Positions 6,624 to 13,204 are shown, numbered from the stretch's first letter. The stretch is 17,115 nucleotides of DNA from Candidatus Falkowbacteria bacterium RIFOXYC2_FULL_47_12 (GCA_001778285.1 MFGL01000006.1:505-17619); one strand, 5' to 3'. Numbers and translations: made by a program. The notes: generated from the sequence alone by a model not told the origin.

Positions 6624-7778
6624 ATGAACATCGGCATTGACATCCGCACGCTTATGGATGCGCGCTACTCCGGCGTTTCGCTCTACACGCTGGAACTTGT
6701 GCAGGCGCTCTGCAGATACGGCAGCAAAAATAACTACCGCCTCTTTTGCAATGCCTTTCGTTCGCGCGACGGACGGCCGCCGCGTTTTGATTACCCCAAT
6801 GTCAGCGTTACGGATACAAAATATCCCAATAAACTATTGAATTACGGCTATTTTAAAATAGGGAAGCGGCCCAAGCTTGACCGTCTGCTTAAAACAGACG
6901 TCTTTTTTATGCCGCACATCAACTTCGTGGCTTTTTCTCGCGGCGCGCGTTACGTGGTAACAGTGCACGATTTATCTTTTCTGCGCTACCCGTACTTTTT
7001 TACCCTGCGGCAGAACCTGTGGCACCGCGCCTTAAACGTTAAAAAGCTATTACAACACGCAGCTGCCGTCATTGCCGTTTCCGAACATACCAAGCGCGAC
7101 GTCATAGAGCTCTGCCGCATTCCGGAAAAAAAGGTTCATGTTATCTACTCGGGAATAAACGAACGTTATCATCCTCTCAGCGCCGAAAGCAGTGAAGCAC
7201 GGCGTGTACGCAGTGCGTATGCTTTGCCTGAGCGTTTCATGTTGTATCTGGGCAATATTGAACCGCGCAAAAACATTGAAAGTATCATTGAAGCCTACAG
7301 TTTGTACCGCAAAAAAAATCCCCAAAGCGACGTCAAGCTCGTCATTGCCGGTTCAAGCGCCTGGAAGCACGGCGTCGTGCACGCCGTTGCCCGCGCCAGC
7401 GGTTTCTTTGCCGATATACATTTTTTGGACTATGTTGCCGAAGCTGACAAGACCGCGCTGTACAGCTTGGCTGAACTTTTTGTTTTCCCCAGTTTCTATG
7501 AAGGTTTTGGCTTCCCGCCGCTGGAAGCAGCCGCCTGCGGCACGCCGGTTATTACGTCCAATGTTGCGGCTCTGCCTGAAATTGCCGGCGGCTTTGCGCT
7601 TTTAATTGACCCGCACAATGTTGCCGGCTTGAGCGAGGCGATAAACGAAGTACTCAATGATAAGAATTTGCAACAGAACATGCGAGAACGAGGATTGAAT
7701 CATGCGCAGAAATTCAGTTGGGAAAAATGCGCGCGGGAAGTGGTTAAAGTATTTGAAAATTTGAACAGTATATATTAA
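6624..7778 (+). CDS. Glycosyltransferase family 4 (GT-B fold), second enzyme
   Basis: This second GT4 enzyme (384 residues) presumably adds a later sugar to the same glycan. I chose the ATG at 6624, giving MNIGIDIRTLMDARYSGVS, which is how this family usually starts. The alternative TTG at 6600 overlaps the upstream stop codon and would add eight hydrophobic residues of no clear use. VVTVHDLSFLRYPYF, AVSEHTKRDVIE and VIYSGINERYHP mark the acceptor half. YLGNIEPRKNIESIIEAY opens the donor half. SFYEGFGFPPLEAAACGTPV holds the E-x7-E pair. It lies 20 bases after the first GT4 gene. No Shine-Dalgarno site is seen; the bases before the ATG are a run of T. The sugar specificity is unknown. Confidence 0.92.
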   Translation: MNIGIDIRTLMDARYSGVSLYTLELVQALCRYGSKNNYRLFCNAFRSRDGRPPRFDYPNVSVTDTKYPNKLLNYGYFKIGKRPKLDRLLKTDVFFMPHINFVAFSRGARYVVTVHDLSFLRYPYFFTLRQNLWHRALNVKKLLQHAAAVIAVSEHTKRDVIELCRIPEKKVHVIYSGINERYHPLSAESSEARRVRSAYALPERFMLYLGNIEPRKNIESIIEAYSLYRKKNPQSDVKLVIAGSSAWKHGVVHAVARASGFFADIHFLDYVAEADKTALYSLAELFVFPSFYEGFGFPPLEAAACGTPVITSNVAALPEIAGGFALLIDPHNVAGLSEAINEVLNDKNLQQNMRERGLNHAQKFSWEKCAREVVKVFENLNSIY

Positions 7779-7798
7779 GATGATAGATATTAAAAATA

Positions 7799-7804
7799 TA
7801 TGAT
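7799..7804 (+). promoter_or_regulatory. -10-like element placed for a leaderless transcript
   Basis: TATGAT ends exactly six bases before the ATG at 7811, the same arrangement as at 2073-2078. TTAAGA (7775-7780) could act as a weak -35 with an 18-base spacer. If used, it would give the 7811 gene its own start inside the glycan cluster. Confidence 0.35.
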
Positions 7805-7810
7805 AAAAAA

Positions 7811-9253
7811 ATGCCAGCTGTCTTAAAAATTCGTTTTGTTCTCTATAGTATTTTACTATTAATAATACTTGTTTTACTAAACAAAGCCATTCTTCCGTTC
7901 GGTAAAATTACCTATAAAGTCACGCCCTGCGACAATTCTTTTTTCATTCAAAAATTACATCCCAAAGACCGCGTGAGCGTCGTGGATAAAAAAACCTGCA
8001 CACAGCGCGTCAGCGGCGAGCCGGTTTATTTTAATTTAAATACGCAACGAACGTTTAACGAAGCCGACGCAACCATCACCTATCGCAATAGTGGGCAAAA
8101 CAACGTCATTGAAATGGGCGTGCAGGCTGACGCGCGCAAAAACTATCGTTTACAGCCCTTGGAAAATAAAATCATTGATAGTTTAAACTGGGATAAAATT
8201 TCAGAAAACGGCGTAACGCTTTTGCAAAAAAATAAAATTTACAACAGCGTTGATGCTTTTTTAAATAATCTTCCTCCAAAGTCCGAAATTGCGACTTACC
8301 ACTACGATTTGCCGACGCAGGCAACGATTCCAAATTACCAACCAAATAATCAGCCGGTAATTATCAAACAGCCCCTGCGCGGCTCGTACCAATTTTATAC
8401 CTACGTTGACGGGCCAACTGCGGAATTTGAATTTTTATTCAGCGATTTAAACAACAATAAAGACGCCGACAACGTAGCCCTTACGCTCTACGATATGCGC
8501 AACAATCCGGTAACTGTGCGAAATATCGTTGACGAGCGCGGCGGGGAAGAGATGCGGCAGGCGCAGGACGCCGGCGGTTTGCATTTGGAATTGACAACGC
8601 TTGCGCCGGGATTTTACAAAATGGAAATGGCCGCGACCGACGACATTGTTACTACGCAGATTCTTTCCTCGCAAAAAATACTTTCATTTATCAATCGGCT
8701 CTGGCTTGCGGACTCATCTCAACTCCCTCCCCTTACTAAGGGGAGGGTTGGGGTGGGGTACACACTCTACACGGACGCTGGTGAAATAACCGCTTCCACG
8801 CTCAACCCGGCGGCTTTGCAAAAAATATTGATAAATCACGACGTACTAAACCTTGACGAAACCTACCGGCAGTTTTCTGTGCCGGCTAACGAACCACTCA
8901 ACACAATTCAATTCGCTCACGACGACGTTATTATCTCCGGCGCCGGCATCTTTAGCTTTTCGCCGGAGAGTTTGTACAATCCCAATTACCGCAAAATTTC
9001 CAAAAATCAAAACCTTGACAGCATCAATTATATTATCACAACGTATCAGCCGCAACCCAATGCGGCAGGTGAGTGGCGGACAAAAACCCTGCACTTTGAT
9101 TTGAAAAACGCTTTTCGGTACAAGCATAATTACAATTTCATTCTTTCCGTTCCCGGCTTGATCGCCGGAGATCACGTAGATGATTATGTTGAAATTAAAA
9201 ATATTAAGATAAACTTGCAAGGCCGGAGTCTGTGGGAGAAAGTATTTAATTGA
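7811..9253 (+). CDS. Membrane-anchored extracytoplasmic protein of unknown function
   Basis: I do not recognise this family. The 480-residue protein has one N-terminal membrane helix (about 11-30, YSILLLIILVLLNKAIL) and no other clear one, so most of the chain should face outside. The rest looks beta-rich, with many Asn, Thr and Tyr residues. Two stretches, near YQFYTYVDGPTAEFEFLFSD and near the C-terminus at FRYKHNYNFILSVPG, resemble beta-sandwich or carbohydrate-binding-like modules, but this is an impression only. Residues 305-316 (about LPPLTKGRVGVG) are encoded by a palindromic repeat that has landed in frame. The position between glycosyltransferases and the sugar-nucleotide genes suggests a role in making or displaying the surface glycan. 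The start has no Shine-Dalgarno site. Confidence 0.8.
   Translation: MPAVLKIRFVLYSILLLIILVLLNKAILPFGKITYKVTPCDNSFFIQKLHPKDRVSVVDKKTCTQRVSGEPVYFNLNTQRTFNEADATITYRNSGQNNVIEMGVQADARKNYRLQPLENKIIDSLNWDKISENGVTLLQKNKIYNSVDAFLNNLPPKSEIATYHYDLPTQATIPNYQPNNQPVIIKQPLRGSYQFYTYVDGPTAEFEFLFSDLNNNKDADNVALTLYDMRNNPVTVRNIVDERGGEEMRQAQDAGGLHLELTTLAPGFYKMEMAATDDIVTTQILSSQKILSFINRLWLADSSQLPPLTKGRVGVGYTLYTDAGEITASTLNPAALQKILINHDVLNLDETYRQFSVPANEPLNTIQFAHDDVIISGAGIFSFSPESLYNPNYRKISKNQNLDSINYIITTYQPQPNAAGEWRTKTLHFDLKNAFRYKHNYNFILSVPGLIAGDHVDDYVEIKNIKINLQGRSLWEKVFN
8723..8759 (+). repeat. Palindromic repeat with G-rich tail, inside a gene
   Basis: CCCTCCCCTTA (8725-8735) and TAAGGGGAGGG (8737-8747) form a perfect 11-bp inverted repeat around one base. 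A G-rich tail continues to 8758. The four G tracts at 8740-8743, 8745-8747, 8750-8753 and 8755-8758 have loops of 1, 2 and 1 bases, a canonical G-quadruplex pattern on the coding strand. A related element lies at 13205-13284. The reading frame of the host gene stays open through it. Confidence 0.85.
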
Positions 9254-9260
9254 AAATTTT

Positions 9261-9440
9261 ATGTTAAAAATTATAGCACGAGAGTTGTTTTACGTTTTCA
9301 CAGCCGCAATACTCATTTTCAGCCTCATGGAGCTAATAGCTCCCAACATTGTTCAGGCTCACATTAGCCTTAATTTAATATTGATTTTGTGGCTTGCAAG
9401 TGGTATGGTGTTATTAGTTATGAATAAAAATCAAATATGA
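9261..9440 (+). CDS. Small two-helix membrane protein, unknown
   Basis: A 59-codon reading frame starts with ATG at 9261, seven bases after the upstream stop. It begins MLKIIARELFYVFTAAILIF and has two hydrophobic segments (about 10-28 and 35-54) joined by a short polar turn, then ends in a charged tail (MNKNQI). Its stop codon overlaps the start of the RmlC-like gene as ATGA, the same junction seen at three other places in this cluster, which supports it being real. The family is not recognised. Because its downstream neighbour may depend on it for translation, it could also act partly as a coupling leader. Confidence 0.68.
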   Translation: MLKIIARELFYVFTAAILIFSLMELIAPNIVQAHISLNLILILWLASGMVLLVMNKNQI

Positions 9441-9880
9441 TTGAAGGTGTAATTATAAAAAAAATAAATAAATACGACGACGAGCGCGGCTGGCTCTCTG
9501 AAGTTTGGCGTGAAGATGAAATTGCACATTACCGACCAGTGATGGCCTACGTGAGTGAAACCAAACCCGGCGTAATACGCGGCCCGCACGAGCACAAAGC
9601 TCAATCTGACTGCTTTATTTTTATCGGCCCGGGAGATTTTGAGTTGCACCTGTGGGACCATCGCGGCGAGGGCGAGTATGTAAAAATCATTGCCGGCGCA
9701 AGCGCGCCAACCATCATCATTGTCCCGCCCGGCGTGGTGCACGGCTACAAAAATATCTCTAAAATAAATGCCTTATCCATAAATTTGCCGGATGCCCTCT
9801 GGCGAGGCACCAATAAAGCTGAAGATGTTGACGAAATTCGCTGGGAGCTGGATGAAAATTCGCCTTACAAAATATTATGA
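9437..9880 (+). CDS. rfbC: RmlC-like dTDP-sugar epimerase family protein (cupin)
   Basis: RmlC converts dTDP-4-keto-6-deoxyglucose to the L-rhamno form by epimerising C3 and C5. This 147-residue cupin, shorter than the usual 180 or so, has the family opening with DERGWLSEVWRED (about 15-27). VIRGPHEHKAQ has the histidine that acts as base in RmlC, and IVPPGVVHGYKNIS is also typical. However, the lysine usually found about ten residues after that histidine appears to be replaced (AQSDCF in place of QGKLV). The usual catalytic tyrosine region reads ALSINLPDALW. It may therefore be a 3-epimerase, a keto-isomerase or a divergent RmlC. Position among rfbA, rfbB and rfbD supports a dTDP-sugar role. 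It overlaps both neighbours by four bases. Confidence 0.78.
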   Translation: MIEGVIIKKINKYDDERGWLSEVWREDEIAHYRPVMAYVSETKPGVIRGPHEHKAQSDCFIFIGPGDFELHLWDHRGEGEYVKIIAGASAPTIIIVPPGVVHGYKNISKINALSINLPDALWRGTNKAEDVDEIRWELDENSPYKIL

Positions 9881-10209
9881 AATTTACTTTACAAAACGCA
9901 AAACAATTCGGCTGGGAAGGGGTCAAGGGTTTTGAGTACAGTAATAAAAATGATTTCCAAAACGTCAGCATTGCCTATGCCGAGATAAGCGGCCGGCACG
10001 GCAAGATTAAAAATACCAAAAGCGACCGGGTTTATATTGTCTTTGAAGGCGAGGGTGAATTTATTTTGGACGGCAAAGTAATTCCGGTACAAAGAATGGA
10101 TGCGCTCATTGTGCCAAAAAACACGCCTTACGATTACCATGGCGCTATGAAAGTGTTTCTTATGGATTTACCGGCGTTTGAAGAGGGTAACGATGTTAAG
10201 TTAGAATAA
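9877..10209 (+). CDS. Small cupin-domain protein
   Basis: This 110-residue single-domain cupin has an exact role I cannot name. The double-stranded beta-helix core is visible from VSIAYAEISGRHGKIKN through VYIVFEGEGEFILDGKVI (about 58-75), then MDALIVPKNTPYDYHG (about 80-95). The first cupin motif carries H41 in GRHGKIKNTKSD but lacks the full His-x-His metal set, so metal binding is uncertain. The ATG overlaps the stop of the RmlC-like gene as ATGA, which implies coupled translation. It could assist or complement the atypical RmlC-like enzyme, but this is inferred from position only. Confidence 0.78.
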   Translation: MKFTLQNAKQFGWEGVKGFEYSNKNDFQNVSIAYAEISGRHGKIKNTKSDRVYIVFEGEGEFILDGKVIPVQRMDALIVPKNTPYDYHGAMKVFLMDLPAFEEGNDVKLE

Positions 10210-10221
10210 TTCTCAATTTCT

Positions 10222-10635
10222 ATGGACTGTATCTTTTGTAAAATTGTCACAGGAGAAATACCAAGTTACAAAATTTACGAAGACGAAAACGTTTTGGCGT
10301 TTCTGGATATTACTCCCGTTAATCCGGGCCACACGTTGGTCATCCCCAAAAAGCATTATAAAAATATTATTGATACGCCGGATGAGTTACTGCAGGGAAT
10401 GGCTTTAGCGGTGAAAAAAATCGCTCCGGCAATAATCAAGGCGGTAAAAGCCGATGCCTGGAATTTAGGCGCAAATAACGGAGCGGTTGCCGGACAAATC
10501 GTCATGCACACGCACTGGCACATCATGCCGCGTTTTACAAACGACGGACATCACTTATGGTATGGTAAGCCGTACGCGGATGGGGAAATAGCGGAAGTTG
10601 CGCAGCGCATAACAGACAACATTAAAATAAGATGA
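10222..10635 (+). CDS. HIT family nucleotide hydrolase/transferase
   Basis: Histidine-triad proteins hydrolyse nucleoside phosphoramidates and related AMP-linked substrates in the cytoplasm. The 137 residues match a standalone HIT protein. The N-terminus has the common DCIFCKIVTGEIPSYKIYED with the C3/C6 pair often linked to zinc binding. LAFLDITPVNPGHTLVIPK (about 26-43) is the family core. VMHTHWHIMPRF (about 95-106) carries H96, H98 and H100, with H98 the expected nucleophile. It starts 12 bases after the cupin gene and overlaps the Nudix gene as ATGA. Its place in a sugar-nucleotide cluster suggests removal of nucleotide by-products, but HIT genes also occur in many unrelated operons. Confidence 0.95.
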   Translation: MDCIFCKIVTGEIPSYKIYEDENVLAFLDITPVNPGHTLVIPKKHYKNIIDTPDELLQGMALAVKKIAPAIIKAVKADAWNLGANNGAVAGQIVMHTHWHIMPRFTNDGHHLWYGKPYADGEIAEVAQRITDNIKIR

Positions 10636-11180
10636 AAAATCCCTATAAAATTTTAAGTTCAAAAATAGTTCATAAAAATCCTTACTGGTATGTACGGGAC
10701 AATATTGTTATACGCCCAAATAAAACTAAGGGACACTACTATGTGATTCATAAAAAAGACGGCATCGTGATTATTCCACTGACAGCTGACAAAAAATATA
10801 CTTATCTCGTGCGGCAATGGCGTTTTGCCGTGAGTGAAAACGCTTGGGAATTTCCTATGGGCGGTTTGGAAGATGATGAAACCATATTTGCCGCCGCTCA
10901 ACGGGAATTGCGCGAAGAAACCGGTATTACCGCTAAAAAATGGACGAAGTTAAAATTTCAGCCGCACATTAGCAATGGCTTTATGACGCAGAAAGAAAAC
11001 ATATTTGTTGCTCAAAATTTAACTATTCAAGATACAAATAAACGAGAGGAGTCAGAAGGCGATATGATTATGAAAAAATTTTCCCTGCAGAAAGTAAAAG
11101 AAATGATTGAAACAGGCAGAATAAAAGATTCATTTACGATTATGGCTTTTTACTATTTTCAGCTTAACTTTAAAAAATGA
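10632..11180 (+). CDS. Nudix hydrolase (ADP-ribose/sugar-nucleotide pyrophosphatase-like)
   Basis: Nudix enzymes cleave nucleoside diphosphates linked to another group. The 182-residue protein has a canonical Nudix box at about 77-99: GGLEDDE, seven residues, then RELREETGI, so all the metal-binding glutamates are present. Upstream, GIVIIPLTADKKYTYLVRQW and WEFPMGG (about 72-78) are typical of the ADP-ribose pyrophosphatase branch. The N-terminal NPYWYVRDNIVIRPN is also common in that branch. It overlaps the HIT gene before it and rfbB after it by four bases each. A housekeeping role in clearing ADP-ribose or nucleotide-sugars is inferred. Confidence 0.94.
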   Translation: MKNPYKILSSKIVHKNPYWYVRDNIVIRPNKTKGHYYVIHKKDGIVIIPLTADKKYTYLVRQWRFAVSENAWEFPMGGLEDDETIFAAAQRELREETGITAKKWTKLKFQPHISNGFMTQKENIFVAQNLTIQDTNKREESEGDMIMKKFSLQKVKEMIETGRIKDSFTIMAFYYFQLNFKK

Positions 11181-12124
11181 AACTTCTCATTACCGGGGGT
11201 TGCGGCTTTATCGGCTCCAACTTTATTTATTACTGGCTCAAAAAATATCAGGGAGACAAAATCGTCAATCTGGACGCTTTGACGTACGCCGGCAACGTGG
11301 ATAATTTAAAAGATTTGCCGAACAGACAAAATTACGAGTTTGTGCTGGGGAATATTTGCGATCCGCAAATAGTGGACGAAGTAATGAAAGAAACGGAGTT
11401 AGTAGTGCATTTTGCCGCCGAAAGCCATGTTGATAATTCAATTGTTGACAGTACACCGTTTGTAAAAACTAATGTGTTAGGCACACAGGTTTTATTGGAC
11501 GCGGCTTTAAAAAACGGCAAAAAAAGGTTTCATCATATTTCTACCGATGAAGTCTTTGGTTCTTTAGGCCCAAACGATCCGCCGTTTAACGAAAATACGC
11601 CTTATGACCCGCGCAGTCCTTACAGCGCCTCTAAAGCGGCCGCCGACCATCTGGTGCGTGCCTACTGGCATACGCATCAGTTGCCGATAACTATTTCCAA
11701 TTGCTCTAATAACTACGGTCCCCACCAGCATAAAGAAAAATTGATTCCGCTTTTTATTACCAATTTATTGCAAAATAAAAAAGTGCCGGTATATGGCACG
11801 GGACAAAATATCCGCGATTGGCTTTATGTGGATGATCACTGCTCGGCCATTGACGCGATAATTTCCCGCGGAAAAATCGGCGAAACCTATTTAATCGGCG
11901 GCAAGGGCAATAAAGAAAAAGAAATTACTAATTTGGAGTTGGCTAAAAAATTAATTGAACTTTTAGGCAGGGATGAAAGTCTAATTGAATACGTTACTGA
12001 CAGGCCAGGCCATGATTTTCGCTACGCGATTGATGACCATAAGATCCGTACGGAATTAGAGTGGCAGCCGCAAATTAATTTTGAAGAAGGTTTAAAAAAG
12101 ACTATTGAGTGGTATAAAATTTAA
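11177..12124 (+). CDS. rfbB: dTDP-glucose 4,6-dehydratase
   Basis: This short-chain dehydrogenase-type enzyme converts dTDP-glucose to dTDP-4-keto-6-deoxyglucose with bound NAD, the second step of dTDP-rhamnose synthesis. The 315 residues open with LITGGCGFIGSNFIYYWL, which has the NAD-binding GGxGxxG pattern. NLDALTYAGNVDNL (about 31-44) is a family signature. ISTDEVFGSL (121-130) holds the T123-D124-E125 catalytic set, and YSASK (149-153) holds the Tyr and Lys. NCSNNYGPHQHKEKLIPLFI, GTGQNIRDWLYVDDH and RPGHDFRYAID are all diagnostic. The start overlaps the Nudix stop as ATGA. The stop codon TAA falls at the left edge of the direct repeat that flanks the structured element at 12132-12322. 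Confidence 0.97.
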   Translation: MKLLITGGCGFIGSNFIYYWLKKYQGDKIVNLDALTYAGNVDNLKDLPNRQNYEFVLGNICDPQIVDEVMKETELVVHFAAESHVDNSIVDSTPFVKTNVLGTQVLLDAALKNGKKRFHHISTDEVFGSLGPNDPPFNENTPYDPRSPYSASKAAADHLVRAYWHTHQLPITISNCSNNYGPHQHKEKLIPLFITNLLQNKKVPVYGTGQNIRDWLYVDDHCSAIDAIISRGKIGETYLIGGKGNKEKEITNLELAKKLIELLGRDESLIEYVTDRPGHDFRYAIDDHKIRTELEWQPQINFEEGLKKTIEWYKI

Positions 12125-12344
12125 TAAAAAAAGCCCACTATCATATACGGCTAAATTGGCAGTCGTAATGACGGTGGGTTGGAAAATGTGGCCATCTCGG
12201 CAAAGATGGCCGACCTATGAAGAGCAATTTCGTAGAGTGCGGTTTTCGGCGTTGAATTCCTCCATGCGGGGGGAGGAAGGTAAGTGTGTCAAAAAAATTT
12301 ACAAACCGCACTCTATGTAGTTAGAGTATCATAAATAAAAAAAG
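12123..12344. repeat. Perfect 11-base direct repeat flanking the structured element
   Basis: AATAAAAAAAG occurs at 12123-12133 and again at 12334-12344, bracketing the folded element between rfbB and rfbD. Removing one copy and the sequence between them would leave a gap of about 25 bases between the two genes, ordinary for this operon. A target-site duplication is the natural reading. The repeat is A-rich, so chance or slippage cannot be excluded. Confidence 0.6.
12132..12322 (+). ncRNA. Candidate structured RNA element of unknown class between rfbB and rfbD
   Basis: Three strong hairpins fill almost the whole 236-base gap. Hairpin I pairs 12132-12139 with 12173-12180, 12141-12144 with 12168-12171, and TACGGCT (12146-12152) with AGTCGTA (12161-12167). 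Hairpin II is GGCCATCT (12190-12197) with AGATGGCC (12204-12211). Hairpin III is a perfect 13-bp stem, 12233-12245 with 12303-12315. It extends outward to 12226/12322 with two G-U pairs and one mismatch, and encloses a 7-bp hairpin (12257-12263 with 12272-12278). Five G-U pairs form only in plus-strand RNA, while one pairing favours minus, so I assign plus. I do not match it to a known riboswitch, ribozyme, tRNA or SRP RNA. A 71-codon frame through it has no protein-like features. Confidence 0.6.
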
Positions 12345-12360
12345 TGTCAAATATCACTTT
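12341..12360 (+). promoter_or_regulatory. Small hairpin abutting the rfbD start codon
   Basis: AAAGTG (12341-12346) pairs with CACTTT (12355-12360) across an 8-base loop, and the ATG of rfbD follows directly. No Shine-Dalgarno site is present. The stem is weak and AT-rich, so a regulatory role in initiation is only a possibility. Confidence 0.3.
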
Positions 12361-13203
12361 ATGGAAAATATTTTAGTTATCGGCTCTCACGGCATGCTCG
12401 GACAGGAAATGCTAAAAGTTTTTCCGGACGCCGTCGGTTGGGACCGTGAAGACATCAATATCGTAAACAAAACGCAGGTAAAAGAAAAAATAAAAGAACT
12501 GCAGCCAAACCTCGTCATCAACTGCGCCGCCTACAACGCCGTTGACGACTGCGAAAACGAAGCCGGCTTTGCCCTGGCAAAAAAAATAAATGGGGAAGCG
12601 CTCGGCTATTTGGCTGATGTTTGTTTAGAGCTCAAAACAACGTTAGTTCATTACTCAACCAACTACGTTTTTGATGGCGAGGAAAAACAAGGCTATGCCG
12701 AAGACGCCGCACCCAATCCGATTTCAAAATACGGCAAATCAAAATTACTCGGCGAACAAGAAATGTTGCGCCGGCCGAATTTAAAATATTATCTCATCCG
12801 CACCTCCAAACTCTTCGGCCGAAAGGGGAATAGCGAACTGGCTAAAAAAAATTTCTTTGACGCGATGATAAAATTATCAGAGAAAAAACGCGAATTAAAA
12901 GTCGTGGATGAGGAATTAAGCAACTTTACCTATGCGCCGGATTTGGCGCACGTCACCAAAGAATTATTGAATGGAAAATATCAATCTGGAATTTACCATA
13001 TAATCAACGAGCAACCGGCGACGTGGTATCAGGCGGCCGAAACGCTGTTTGACATGCTGGGTAAAAACGTTACACTTATTCCAGTATCAGCTGACGAGTT
13101 TCCGCGGCTGGCGAAGCGACCACGAAATGGGATTTTATTGAATACGAAATTACCAAGATTGAGAAACTATGAGGAAGCGCTAAGTGATTATTTAAATAAA
13201 TAA
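12361..13203 (+). CDS. rfbD: dTDP-4-dehydrorhamnose reductase
   Basis: This enzyme reduces dTDP-4-keto-L-rhamnose to dTDP-L-rhamnose with NAD(P)H, the last step of the pathway. The 280 residues show the Rossmann opening ILVIGSHGMLGQEML (4-18), NCAAYNAVDDCENE (about 54-67), where the usual form is CAAYTAVDKAE, and VHYSTNYVFDGE (about 96-107) with T100. YGKSKLLGEQ (124-133) has the catalytic Tyr124 and Lys128. NEQPATWYQAAETLF and RLAKRPRNGILLNTKL are typical of the C-terminal half. The ATG lies directly after a small hairpin, and the structured element separates it from rfbB. No Shine-Dalgarno site is seen. Confidence 0.95.
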   Translation: MENILVIGSHGMLGQEMLKVFPDAVGWDREDINIVNKTQVKEKIKELQPNLVINCAAYNAVDDCENEAGFALAKKINGEALGYLADVCLELKTTLVHYSTNYVFDGEEKQGYAEDAAPNPISKYGKSKLLGEQEMLRRPNLKYYLIRTSKLFGRKGNSELAKKNFFDAMIKLSEKKRELKVVDEELSNFTYAPDLAHVTKELLNGKYQSGIYHIINEQPATWYQAAETLFDMLGKNVTLIPVSADEFPRLAKRPRNGILLNTKLPRLRNYEEALSDYLNK

Positions 13204-13204
13204 T

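Noticed and set aside
12132..12180. tRNA or tRNA-like D arm (TAAATTGGCAGTCG resembles a D loop)
   Set aside because: No anticodon arm, T arm with TTCRA loop or 7-bp acceptor pairing can be built around it.
12105..12320. 71-codon open frame across the rfbB-rfbD gap
   Set aside because: It overlaps the end of rfbB and the structured element, has no protein-like composition or motif, and its translation follows the hairpins.
12125..12350. Minus-strand small RNA with TTGACA (12345-12350), a weak TACTCT (12323-12328) and a T7 tract after hairpin I
   Set aside because: The -10 is poor. In minus-strand RNA five stem positions become A-C mismatches, including one at the base of the supposed terminator stem. 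The T7 tract is simply the complement of one copy of the A-rich direct repeat. It remains a fallback if strand-specific RNA-seq shows a minus signal.
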